The notes beneath the pieces are model-generated. The model had not been told where the DNA came from and made no database searches. It saw nothing but the letters and a program-made list of their open reading frames with translations. Both the position numbers and the translations under genes were made by a program. Below are positions 33,107 through 47,944 of a stretch of DNA of 64,000 nt, piece by piece; the first letter of the stretch is position 1; the number at the start of each line of letters is the position of its first letter. This stretch comes from Brachyhypopomus gauderio. Lineage: Eukaryota; Chordata; Actinopteri; Gymnotiformes; Hypopomidae. The DNA lies in the NCBI RefSeq assembly GCF_052324685.1, contig NC_135212.1:46583626-46647625 (forward strand). Direction: 5' to 3'.

Positions 33107-33815
33107 GTCCAGTGTGTCTCAGGAGAGCGACGTCTCCTAGTCCTCCTTCAGGTCACTCTTCCCCTGCACCAGAGACAGGGGCACATACATATTGGCTTCA
33201 GAAAATACTATTTATTTGTAGGACGTAACATTAATCATTTGATTTGTTTTTCATATTCATGAGCAAAAGACAGCAAACATATGGCTACATAATATGTTTC
33301 CAAGCAACATAACTATGGGAACCAACATTGACATATGATAGCTCACAATGGAAAAATGAGCCAAACACCAGTGAAATGTACACTTCAATACCTGTTGCTG
33401 AGAATGCAGTTCAACATTAACCAGCATCACTGTGAGTGTTTGTTGTAGGTGAACTCCACCACTACATACACGTCCTTGTGTTCTGCTTAGAGTTTAATGA
33501 GAGCACATGACCGGTTCTAAACTGTACAGGTCTGTCATTTGGAGCAGTATGATGTGCAGGGTAGCATTAGATGTGCAAGTAAACAAGAAACAAAAACATT
33601 AAGGGCCGCTAGCCCATTCAATTGCCTTAAAATGCAGACATTTATGCCATATAAGGGAAAATGCTTGTAAGAGCTGATACCCTAATACAACCAAGGAAAT
33701 ACTAAGCCCTGTGTTACGATTAAATTACTATAAAGGTTACATGATTCAAAAGTATTAATTACAGCCTCTAACTGCTCAGCCATGAATAAATCTATGAATA
33801 CACATACACACTATA

Positions 33816-33857
<42 letters not shown>

Positions 33858-34104
33858 ACTCACACACACCATTCCAGTCATCTAAATGGCACCAGAAGCC
33901 TGAAGGCCCCCTGAGTACTTTGCTACTATTTTGCTGTACTCAACTCAACAGCTGTTTATTTGAGCCCAATATCATTCCCATGATTCAAATGTAATAGGCA
34001 ACTGACAGAGCAAACATGCCTTAATCTGCGCTTTGCCCTCCCCGCCAATCTGGCATTGTTTGTCCTTTTCTGGTTCATTCTTCAGAGCGCCTGTCACGGC
34101 ACTC
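33107..34104. other. Convergent intergenic region atxn7l3 / tmub2
   Basis: The two genes converge here. Contains a (CT)n tract at 33818-33852 and, on the minus strand, AATAAA at 33955-33960, which can end tmub2 about 145 bases after its stop. Confidence 0.7.
33955..33960 (-). promoter_or_regulatory. tmub2: Poly(A) signal AATAAA, tmub2
   Basis: TTTATT on the plus strand, the first hexamer downstream of the tmub2 stop. Confidence 0.55.
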
Positions 34105-36918
<2,814 letters not shown>

Positions 36919-38878
36919 CCTGGACCCTTACTGCATGCACTACAACACAGAAACACATCAGACTGTCAAGTTCTTCATTTTCACATGGCACGCTTCAGGA
37001 GTGCTCATAATCAGACTAAAACTCTAGTTACCTTCCTGCACCCCACACACACACACAAACCAGTTACCACATATTTCACCTCCAAACTAAATCAAATACA
37101 CACCATCCAGGTAATCAGGGACTAGGATTTGAACTAAACTGCAGGGATAAAGATCTTCAGCTGCAGGGTTCGTGACCACTAGCTGCAGGATTAAACTGAT
37201 AAATGGTCACTTCATTTGTAACATGTTTAGTTTGCCTGTTTGTTATCTACTCGGTTGCTGTTAGCTACGCAGACCCGTTAGCTACACAGTTTCTCTTAGT
37301 TTAGGCTTATTTGATCGTTAGCTATCTTTTCAATGCTTCAATGCCAATTCTGTCAAACATTTTATACCACGGACTCTTGAACACTTTAAACTATTAAGCT
37401 AGCACGGCGAGAGCAAACAAGTCATAAATCTGGTAGATAAACGTGTCCAAGATGTAAAGTCACTAAAGCAGCTCCAGCAGCTCTTCGCTACCACGGCTAG
37501 CTGGCTAGCATGTTGGCTAGTTAGTTCCGTCCAGTCAGCTACGCACGGTACAAGTTACCGACACAAATCAAACGATGTCGCTCGGAATATATGGGCACAG
37601 TGCAGTTACTCTTGTGGTGCTCTACACAGAAAATAAAATGCAAACAAGCGTATTTGCCAAGTTAGCATCTGGCGAATGAAGTGAGCAGCCAGCTAGCTCG
37701 CTAGCGCGCCGACGGCAGGCAAGGACGACCTTCGCGCAGCTGCTAGCCAACTAGCCACAGCAGTGGTCGTCTAATGTACCGTCCAGTACGCTGCGTTTAG
37801 TCCACACGCCTGCGCTACATTTTGGAGTGGCAAACTAAGCAAAAGATGAACTACCGTCGGATCAAATCATCCTCGGAGGGAGATAGTTTAGCCTCCGCGC
37901 AGACTCGCAACGCCACCGGACTAATAAACAAACACGCACCGCTGCCGCTACGTCAGCGCCGAGCTGACCACAGTCAGAAAGAGGCCAAACACTCAAACTC
38001 AGACACTCAAACAACTCAAACTCTCAAACAACTCAAACCAAAACACTCAAACAACTCACACTCAAACAACTCAAACACTCAAACAACGTCCAAAAGTATA
38101 TGTCCCTTTAAAAAACTTGCTACATTTGTCTACAATGGTCATGTAACCCTATAATGTGAATTGACTTATTCCAGTCTCTTTTCTGAGGTGTGGGAAGGAA
38201 AAATAGTCGGGTTACAAATAAAGGAATTTCTCTTTATTTCCAGCCGAACAGCTCAGTACTGTGAAAAACTCGTAGCGCAACTACGCACACACTCTCCTCT
38301 CGTGCGAGCACAAGGTCAGCCCCTCAGGTGTCCCTTAATTAGTCAGCCCATCGGAACTAAAATGAACCAAACTGCAGTACAGTGCTACGGAACTTGTATA
38401 ATATAACGTATAACATATTGCATCACCACATTTTACCCATACATTTTAACTATTAATTTTAACTATGAAATTAACTCTGAATAGTAAACATATATATCCA
38501 TCCCCCTCACAGTAACAAAATCATTCTGTCGTGTATGTGTTTATAAGGGTTCACAAAATGGTGTGGAACATCTGTCCACAACGAATTCTCGGGTAACTTT
38601 GTAGTGGCATAACATAAATGCTTTTCTTGATTGCTATTAAACATGTTTTAATTGGTGCGTGGTTTGGTTAAACTTCCATGAATTAGGCAGCCGGGTCAAG
38701 TCAGGAGAGCACAGGTACAGCTGCACCTGTCAAACTGTCGATCACAACATCAAAGTGAGACGAGGCAAGTGCCATGAGCAATATTATACCACAGCCCTGT
38801 TTGTGGCTCTATGTATTTTTAATTAGTTTTTTAATTTGAATATGTTCGTTTGTTGACGTTCAGCGGTGTCCTTGAGTT
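36919..38878. promoter_or_regulatory. tmub2 promoter and 5' UTR region; asb16 3' flank
   Basis: CpG frequency rises between about 37390 and 37960, consistent with the tmub2 promoter and its 5' UTR exon on the minus strand. A run of ACTCAAACAACTCAAAC repeats lies at 37990-38090. From 38400 to 38878 is the presumed asb16 3' UTR. No other gene seen. Confidence 0.5.
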
Positions 38879-40288
38879 TCAGTGGAGCTGCCCTTCGATG
38901 CGCAGTAGCAGATAGTCTTTCAGGGCGCAAGGGATGTCAAGTTTATTAACGACACAGTGATATCGCGCCCCCAGGTGGCATCGCAGTGAACATCGACAGA
39001 GGTGTTGCAGCCTGCGCGGCTGACCTCTCATTCGCCAAACAGAGTTAAAGAAAGTCTGATGCTCCTGAGGATACGGAGAAATGCATAAAATGATAAATTA
39101 AGTAAAATCAAAACGCAAATCCCACGATTGTGTATACAGGATCTTTCTTGGTATGACTACTTGTGCCTAGGTTACAATAAACCAACCTTCAGTAGTTCAT
39201 CTGGGATGTCCTGGAGCCAGTCCTCACAGTTAGGAACCACCTTGTAACAATTTAACATCATCTCCAGCAAGGTAGGGTATAGAAAACACAGCTTTAGCAT
39301 CTACACACACACACACACACACACACATTAAAATGAGTTAATTACTCAGTGATGTTTTTTTTCACTATTGTGATATAATTGTCTTTTTATGAATAACTAG
39401 GCACAGGTCTTACATCCTAATGACACTAGAAATGTTTTTATAGTTGGTTGTTTTATTGCTGGTTGTTTGTACTTGTTTATGTTATGTTGTTTTTATTCTT
39501 TTAGTATGTGTACAGCAGCTTAGTTAACACTTTGTTGTTGTTATAAAGTGCTATATAAATAAATTGAATTGAATTGGATAGAAATGCAGTTATAACAGGA
39601 CAATGCTGATTATCAGATGTATTATGTTACATGCGTCTCAATGTTCAGGAGTGCAGTGGCTTACTGTGGGAGAAGGGGCCCTTGCCCCATGGTTTAGAAG
39701 TGAGCACACAACGAGTTCTGAGTGTTGTTCTGGGTAATCCTCAACTACCTGCAGAGAGACCACACATCAGTCTAGTCTCAGATGATCAGACGTGCTTAAC
39801 CCAGCACAAATAAATGTCGTTTTGTCTTTCTTTCTCATCTTTTTTCTTACGCGCTCTCCATCTCTCTGACCTGGAGCAGGCAGTCCATGGGCGTGTACCC
39901 GGCCGCGTTCCTGGTGTCCGCACGGGCGCCGTTGTGCAGTAGCAGCTGGGCGATGCGAGGGCTGCAGTTCCCGCAGGCGTTGTGGAGTGCGGTGTGCTGC
40001 TTGCGCCCGGCGGTGCCCGCCTCGGCCCCCGCAGCCAGCAGTGCCTGCACCACACACAGGTAGCGGCCCGCCTCCGAGGGCTTCTCTGCACCGGCGCACG
40101 TGGCGTTCAGAGGGGTCTCGCCCTCACGGCTCCGGGCACTCACGTTGGCCCCGCGCACCAGCAGAAGTTCCACGTGCTCCTGGAGGCCACGGCGGCATGC
40201 CACGTGGAGGGGGGTGAGGAGTGAGTCACGCTGGGCCACGTTTACGTCAGCACCACTGTTCACCAACAGCTCTGCGCAGCTGACAGAG

Positions 40289-40345
<57 letters not shown>

Positions 40346-40460
40346 ACGCAAACACACACACACACACAAACACACAAACACACACACACAAACACACGCA
40401 CACACATGCACACACAAGCACACACACAAACACACGCACACACAAACACACACATACACA

Positions 40461-40518
<58 letters not shown>

Positions 40519-41755
40519 AACACACGCACACACATGCACACACACGTACAAACACAGACACACGCACACACACAAACACACGCACACACAAACACACACA
40601 CACACACATACATACACACACGTATACACACACACACACACACACACACGTATACACACACACACAAACACACACACACAAACATTAGAACTAAATGATG
40701 ATGAATTTTGTCACAATCTACCACCTTTTAGTTTGCTTTCCCTGACCTAATTAAATAGCTGAATGAAGAGAACCCAAAGCTGCAGTAACACCTCTACAGT
40801 AACACCTCAAGTCCAGAACCCAAAGCTGTAGCTAAATGTACACAATCACCAAATGTTAGTGTTACTTTAGATGCCTTAATATAATAAGGTCAAAGCGTTA
40901 CTACTCGTGTTACGCTAACTTATTTAGAATCAGTATTATAACATCATTTTCCCTTTTCCACCTTTTTTTCTCTCAGTTTCACTCTGACGTTCTCATGTTC
41001 CCATGGCAACAGCAGCCTCCACTCACAGGTAAGTGTCAGCAGTGCTGCACAGGTGAAGTGGTGCGTTGCCGTCAGCGGACAACACGTCGGGGTCAGCGCC
41101 GTGGTCCAGCAGAAGCTTCACGCAGGTGTGGTGAGCCCCAGAGCAGGCGTCGTGGAGGGCTGTTCTCCCACCCGGGTCCGCGTCCACCTCCGCTCCCCGG
41201 AACAACAGCTCCTCCACGCAGCCACAGTGCCCCCTGCTGGCGGCCAGGCGCAGTGCGGAGGTCTGATTCACTTTGGACGAGATAGTCCACATGCCTGCAG
41301 GAAATTATTCTACATTACTATTATCATTTTATGAATGAGTTCATCATAACCACTGAAAGACTGAGAAGGGGTCCTGAGAATGTGTGTAACCCACATAACT
41401 CGCTGTATCGGTCCCTACCCATCTCTGGTGTCCACACCATTTCCTCACGCACCGTCTCCATCAGAGCGTTCACCATGCCGGGCTCTTTCAGCACGTCGTA
41501 CACGCCCTTCATGTCGCCGCACATGAACGTGTTGTGGACCACCGGGTCCCTGCAGCGCAGCTGGGGCGGCGCCGCCCGCACCGTCTGGATCCTCTCGGCC
41601 CCGTGTCTGAGGCGGGGAGCTGCCGGGAGGGGCCGCCTGCTCATGGCCCGCCGCTGGGCCAGAGTCCTGCGGGCCTCCTCCCAGTCCTGGAGCTCCTGCT
41701 CCAGCCGCAAGGAGCGCAGCGAGGCCGCCGTGAAGGCGAAGCTGTCGCGGGACAT
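38879..41755 (-). CDS. asb16: Ankyrin repeat and SOCS box protein 16
   Basis: Substrate-recognition subunit of a Cullin5-type (ECS) ubiquitin ligase. Six exons on the minus strand: 41755-41419, 41294-41027, 40279-39871, 39748-39665, 39300-39187 and 39064-38879, with phases consistent throughout, giving 465 residues (human 453). The N-terminus MSRDSFAFTAASLRSLRLEQ resembles the family start. Ankyrin repeats cover exons 2 to 4 (for example TPLHVACRRGLQEHVELLL, TALHNACGNCSPRIAQLLL, GYTPMDCLLQ). The last exon carries the SOCS box and ends DYLLLRIEGQLH, close to the human ending. I placed the exon 3 donor at GTCAGA (after CTCCAG) rather than GTAAGA 20 bases later, because only the former keeps phase. 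Intron 2 is mostly CA repeat. Located between tmub2 and a divergent promoter region. Confidence 0.95.
39430..39580 (+). mobile_element. LINE/SINE 3' tail relic
   Basis: Ends TATAAAGTGCTATATAAATA followed by repeated ATTGA, the typical 3' tail of fish L2/CR1-type retroelements and SINEs that share it. Located in an asb16 intron; the 5' border is unclear. Confidence 0.45.
40290..40685. repeat. (CA)n microsatellite, about 395 bp
   Basis: Long CA tract with CACG, CACAAA and CATG interruptions, starting close to the acceptor of asb16 exon 3. It gives open frames on both strands that are Cys/Val or His/Thr repeats and not genes. Confidence 0.97.
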
Positions 41756-43107
41756 GCGGCAGGTTGGGGGGGGGGGGGGGGTGGGGGAGACTCACAGCGC
41801 AGTGACTACAGAAGAGAAACGTCTCATTTGACCTGAAGGTTTATTTGATCCCACTCCAGAGTTTCTTTATTGAGAGCCGCACGACCTTTAGGATATGTTG
41901 TAAAACAATGGCTTTGCAAGGTTACTACAACGGTATTATAATACTTTTGGCCATGCTATCATAAATTAAACATCCGTGAGTAAAATTAATTCTTACCAGA
42001 CATGACCTACACTCACCCTTGAAGGCAGGATGAACATCCAACGAAACCCTTGTTTGGCCAACACTGCACTTTAAGATAAACTTATCCAGTCTTGTTCAAT
42101 ATCTGACACAGATACAACTGCTTGGTATTGATAAGACTATAATGTCCACCGAATGTCCTTTGAGAGGCAGCGTGGTCAGTCACAGGATAATGTTGACCCA
42201 GCACACGTTGGCGCTCCTGTTATTAATAGAATAGAATGCAAGCCGATATGATCGGTGCAGTTGCATTAAACCGCCTTTGGAGGGCGCAGTAAATGCAGTC
42301 AATTCACTTAGATTGTTTTTCAGCTATTCTTTTCTTACACAGCTTTTAACACTTTTATAGTCACTCTTATACACTGCCTTTAATTGGGTTTGTCATGCAG
42401 AATATCTGTTGTGGAGACATCAAGTTACCGGTAACAACAGGTTTGTTAGTATCCAAAACAGCTTTTACCACCAGCTGACACCAGCCTGGAGAGACAATAA
42501 CACGTTCACATATTCTGTATTTAGTATTATTTTCACGCTTGAACAACAGTTTATAACGTACAAAAAACAACGAGGACACGAAGTGTTTACAGCATAAACA
42601 TTGTTTTAATAAAAAAAAATTACTTTTGTAAAGTTATTTTTTTGCCAGCTTTAAGCCACATTATCTAAAATGTTTGGAAAGTCGAGTCTACGTCAAAGCG
42701 TATCCAAGGATTAACTTCATACTTTCGCTTTTCTTTTCACGACCACATACAAAGATGGCAGTGTTTTAATGGGTGAGGGATATATAAATATATCTATGCA
42801 TACGCCTATATAAGCGATATAGTTACATAATAATAAGACCAATTGAAGAGAGTTGATTTTATTTTCTCGTAACGACGATGAACCTGTTGATAGTCGATCT
42901 CATCTAACGCCAAAGGTATTGCTCATACTTCCTGTAAAACCAGCTAGCTTCAGTGTGAGCGATCATGTTTCGTGGCGCTTAAGACATTTTTTTCATCCAA
43001 TAGATTCAATTAATGACGTCTAAAAATCTATCCAGCAAAAACTGTTAAAAACTTGAACACACGTTTTGTGTTCATGTCCTTTAAACAGGTACCCGAGTGT
43101 CCAGAAG
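41756..43107. promoter_or_regulatory. Divergent promoter interval asb16 / RBM43-DTC gene
   Basis: Head-to-head interval of 1.35 kb. A poly-G run of 14 lies just 5' of asb16 (41766-41780). The right half is AT-rich and holds the ISRE-like site listed separately. No open frame of note. Confidence 0.5.
42720..42741 (-). promoter_or_regulatory. ISRE/IRF-like element
   Basis: The minus strand reads GTGAAAAGAAAAGCGAAAGT, containing two AANNGAAA IRF half-sites in tandem. It lies about 370 bases upstream of the start codon of the RBM43-DTC gene. Position and composition suit an interferon-stimulated response element; function is inferred only. Confidence 0.45.
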
Positions 43108-46100
43108 ATGGCGGAAGTGCTGCGCACCGTATGTGTTCGCGGTTTGCCCAGCGGCATCAAACACGAGCGACTAGCAGATAAACTTGAAGTTCATTTTCTG
43201 CGGGCGCGGAACGGAGGAGGAGAGATAACTTCACTTATCATTAAAGCAGTGGACCGACTTGCCCTCATTACCTTTGAAGATAGCACAGGTCTCTCTTTAT
43301 TCGGCTCTTCAGGAGAATACGTGAATGAGGGGAACAGAGAAGGGCTTAATTTAACATCAAAAATAATGTATAGATAGCATACGAAGATACAGATATTGAT
43401 GTGATATTTAAAATACTTTTGTAAGCCACTTCAGCAGTACTTCATATTATAATTAAGTCTGTGTGGCTTTAGGTCTGCAATTCTTTACCGTCTGGTTTGC
43501 CAAGACTGCCATTAACTTTTTATTTATAGCCTGGCAGAGGCTGAGTTTATTTACTGGTTGTCTAAAATGTCTGAGTATCTTTACCGCCCGCCATTATATA
43601 CATATATGTGTGTGTGTGTGTGTGTGTGTGCATCTACACTGCTTTTTCTGAGTACATCCTCATTCTTTAAATGAGACTGGTCTTTCTTTCTGACTTCATC
43701 CAGTCGCTCTCCGTGTGCTCAGACACTGCCCACACATCTTTGAGGTGGACGGTAGACAGTACAAGCTTGCTGTGAGTTTTCCATGGCAAAAGTCATGGCA
43801 CCCAAACAAGGTATAGTAGAAAGCAAGAATAAACAAACAAAAAATGCAGTTGCTTTCCTATAAATGCAATTTAATATTTATTTGAAAATCACCCTCCTTC
43901 ATATCACACCTCCGTGTCTTCCTCTCCTGTACCAGGTGATCCTTAATATGTCTGTGACCATAGACTACAGTCAGCTGACCCAGGGCGAGGACGCTGTAAA
44001 AAGTCTAAGCGAGAAATTTCCGGGCCTTCGTGTCCACTTCCTCAGACAACAGAGGCAGTGTTCCTTGCACGGGCCGTTTTCAGAGGTGCAGTCCGTTGTG
44101 TCTCACCTGATGGAGCTCTTTGGAAACCCTGACGCACTAGAAGAAAATGGTTCTTCATACGAAGGAGACAGAAATCAAAGTTCAGGGAATAACCATGGTG
44201 ATATACAACACCAAGGAGAAGCCAGACCTGCAGACCACACTCATGGGCTTCTGTGGAAGAACCCAAGTAATGAGAGGACAAATTTGGACTTCTCCCCAAC
44301 ACGGACTCGCACTACTGAGGAGAGGAAGGACTGGACAGAAGAGTTAGGTGTGGAGGATCTGTCCCTGATCATGGAGGCCGACGTGTTTGCATACTTGCAC
44401 ACCAGGAGTAAGGCGTACAGGCATATATTAGACAGCCATGGGGTGTATGTGGTTGATGTGACATCAGAGGGGGTCACTACACTGTACTTGCAGTCTGACG
44501 CAAATGCGAAGACAGAATCAGACACAGAGAAACGCTTGAGGCAAGCCCGTGAGGAGCTGAGTTGCCTTTACCACCAGCTGGAAGGTAATCTGAGAAGAGC
44601 TCAGATCCGGAGGAGTGCCCTCAGCCTGCGGGGAGGGGACACTGCGGCTTTTAAAGACTTGCAGTCCTTACTTCCCAAAGTACTGCTCAGCTACGATCAG
44701 ACACATGTTTACGTTGTAGGTGAGAGCAGTGAAGTCTCTCAGGCCAAACAGATCCTCCTGCTTGGTTCAAGAGATGAGCAGTGGCTGAACGGCACCCCGA
44801 AGAACGACACGTCACGTTCCTCAACCCCCCCGAACCCTGACGCCCCAGCCCCTCAAGTGGAGACACCCCAGGCAGGAGAGTTCACTGGTAGCATCACAGC
44901 AGCTACCCCCAAAATGACCGTCTCAGGAGCTGAACACAGAGGAAGGGGCAGGGAGGAGTACAAACTGGCAGCTCGGTTTAAGAAGTCTGATACGAGATTC
45001 TTGGGCTTCAGCCCTGGAGAAAGTAGGAGAGCTAAAGAGCTCCGAGATTTAACCCTAGGCATGAACCCAAAAACTCTAACCTCAAACTCGAGACCAACAC
45101 TGCCCCCAGAGGCCTCTTTAGGTACTGCAGGAACGGTGAATGACGAGAAGGCTGGACCTTCTCAGATTAGTGCTCCTTACACTGGTGTGCTTCAGCCAAT
45201 AGGAGCAAGCCACACAGGAGATGATATTTTGTATCAGAATACCGGTCGCCAGATGTTTACAAACACATCCAAAACCTGTGAACCACTCTCAAGTAGAGTT
45301 AGTAAAACATGTTCCACAAAATCAACCTCCACATTAACACCTGCAGTCAAAGCTCCACCCAGCACATCTGTGAACGCCCTATCAGGGCTTGACAAACAGA
45401 CCAAGGCTCCCATCCAAGCTGCATTAGGGACTTTCTCCACTCCCCGTCCTTCCTTGAGAAGATCGAATAGTTTTTCTGGACGATCTTCTCAAAAACAGGA
45501 AACACAAAAGACTGGGCTCAATAAAAAACCAAGCCATCACCTTAAAAAAACACGGTCCAGTAGTTTTAAAAGTGGTGAACAGGGCGATGAACGTTCATGT
45601 TGTGTTGTCTCATCAGACATCATAGTGTCTGCAGTGATGTGGAACTACATGAAAGTGGCGTACGAGTCCCGTCTGGCAGCTCTGGTCTCTGATCTACAGG
45701 TCTCTGAGTGCCCAGCAGGCACCCGTGAGGTCAGAGTTAATCTGAAGGGATCAGAGGCGTCAAAGGTTGGCGATTGTCAGCATGAGCTTCAGAGGCTGGT
45801 TGGTATGATAGCTTCAGACTTTTCTGTGCAGGAGCTTCACCTGTCTGATCCTGGTGGAACTGCAGGCAGCGAAGTACTTGAAGCTTGTTGCTCAAACATT
45901 CGTTCCCGCTTCAGCAAAATCTGCCTGCGCAATGTGAAGGACAAAGTTCTCCTGACCGGACCCAAGCTGCTCTGTGCCCAGGTCACTGACATGCTCAGAG
46001 AAGTGTTTCCTAACTTGGTGACAGATCCCAGTCAAGCAACTGCAGTTATTGAGACTCTGTTCCAATGCAATGATCATATCACACCAAGTCAGATGAAAGT

Positions 46101-47497
46101 TGACACAGAGTGTCGTGAAGGATATCAAACAGGTGGACACAGAGCCTCCCAATCTCCATTCTGGAGCTCTGGAATCAAATCACCAAAACAGAACCCAGTT
46201 GTTAAGGAGATGCTTAAGAAGGGTGGACCCACAAATTTGGAAGGAGGAAAGGTTGACATGTTACCGAGCCAATCATCTTTGGCTAGCTCTAGTGCTCCAG
46301 CGCTCACGGCACATAAAAAAGAAAACACAACCCCACTGACCTCAAAACCCTCCACCTCGCTGGTCGGTAACTATTCAGAACCTTCTGAATGTGGAGGGCG
46401 GGGTTTACCTGTAGCACAAACAAGTGAGATGTTCCTGGGCCCCCACTACCTTCCACTGGTGTGTCCCACAGTGAAGACACCTGGGGAGCCTTCACACGAC
46501 ATGTGGGCGTGTCGGCTTAAAGAGGCGCAGACTACAGAAAAGCTCACAGGAAAAGAAACATGCAAGGGACCGCCCCAAGTGCGAGGTATTCAAGGCACCA
46601 TGAAGTGTGTCAAGATACCACAAAGCCTGTCAGGCCACGAACCATACCCAACCGCCAGGATCACCTATCACATTCCTGACGGCATCCAAGGGGTATAAGT
46701 TTGAAAGCACTTTCTTCCCCATTGTTGAGAAACCTTTTTGATAGACACGCTGAATGGTTTAGAACTTGTTTATACCGGCTCATCACCGTTTGTTTTGTTT
46801 TTTTTTTTTGTTTTACTCATAGGAGGGGCATCCTAACCCTGGGTCGCCATTCCAAGGAGGCATATTTGACGCATATCTGCCCATGAGTGCAAAGGAGCTG
46901 GACTTACTGCATAGCCTAGAGAAAGCATTTAAACAAGGGTTAACCTTCACTATTCACCCTGGTGACACGGAGGGCTACAGAGGTGCAAGGGTAGTTTGGA
47001 ACAGAATCCCTCACAAGATGAATATGGAAGGAGGGAGGAGTGGGTGAGTTTTAGTACACCTTCCTTGTGAAAAAAAATACAAGGAAATAATATAAGGAAG
47101 TAAAGGTATACAGGAAATACATAAAAGAATAAAGGCTAGAGGACATGTGACTGTGGTTTTAAAAGAATGCAGGCCAAGCCACAGAGACGTGTGACCTGGT
47201 TCAAAAATAGATACGCTTAAGTCCTTTACAAAATAGAGGTACTCACGTTCAGCTTCAATTACGTTTCAGCTTTAATTACATAAAAGTAGCTTTAGAGTAT
47301 TAAAGTAGTAAACATTGCTGCTCTATGAAATGTTGAATTTGTTAAATCAGTGCACATCTTGTGTGGTTTTTCTAATAGTTTGTTCAAGATTGCTAACAGG
47401 TTATTTCGTGTGTACGTACAGGAATGGATATCCGGACTCCACCTACCTTAATGACCTGGCTGAGGTGTTGATGGCTGGAAGAACTGATAAAGACTAA
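43108..47497 (+). CDS. RBM43/NMI-like N-terminus fused to RING-less Deltex C-terminal domain
   Basis: Five exons with matching phases: 43108-43288, 43704-43810, 43936-46692, 46823-47043 and 47422-47497, giving 1113 residues. Residues 1-100 form an RRM/NID-like domain close to RBM43 and the repeats of NMI/IFI35 (VRGLPSGIK, then LEVHFLRARNGGGEI). Residues 100-160 and 232-365 look like the KH-like segments of RBM43 (LSLIMEADVFAYLH, VYVVDVTSEGVTTLYLQ). About 366-650 is low-complexity, Ser/Thr/Pro-rich and probably disordered. Residues 651-790 are another KH-like block (VMWNYMKVAYESRL), and about 981-1113 are a DTC domain (ARITYHIPDGIQ, GHPNPGSPF, GYPDSTYL) most like DTX3L. No RING precedes the DTC; only scattered Cys remain. 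The motif usually WNDIHHKT reads WNRIPHKM (residues 1074-1081). Such proteins suggest RNA binding plus ubiquitin or ADP-ribose recognition in antiviral responses; this is inference. The ATG (AAGATGGCGG) is in good context. Confidence 0.85.
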
Positions 47498-47944
47498 ATG
47501 CAGTAAAGTTTCCTTAATCTCAACAGCTCCAGGCATATTTTCTTGAGAATCACCCCTTGTAAAGACATCTATATAAATCTTCGGTCGGTTTATAACATTT
47601 AACTTTAAAGTGTATAATGCTGCATTTTATTATGAGAGCTGCACTTTCTAAATGATAACTCAGTTTTTCACATAAAGCAGATAATTTGGGTGTGTTTATG
47701 GTGTTACTCTGGTTTAGTACATACACCTGTTAATCTCATTTCATGTATTAATAGCCAATTAACATAATTGTTTCATTAAATGTATGTCTTTTATATTACT
47801 GAAATATATTTATTTATATTTATAGCTGCTCCCAGTGCAGACACACACCAGGCACTGTTCTCATTCATACACATGATTACTGGTGTGGTAGATACACACA
47901 GACAAATCTCCACTCTTAACTCAGTGTAACAATGAGCATAATGA
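47498..47944 (+). other. 3' UTR of the RBM43-DTC gene
   Basis: AT-rich non-coding sequence after the stop, with an ATTAAA candidate poly(A) signal at 47775-47780. Confidence 0.5.

Noticed and set aside
39847-40750. Cys/Val- and His/Thr-rich frames of 144-276 codons
   Set aside because: Mostly (CA)n translation; only the asb16 exon at 39871-40279 is coding.
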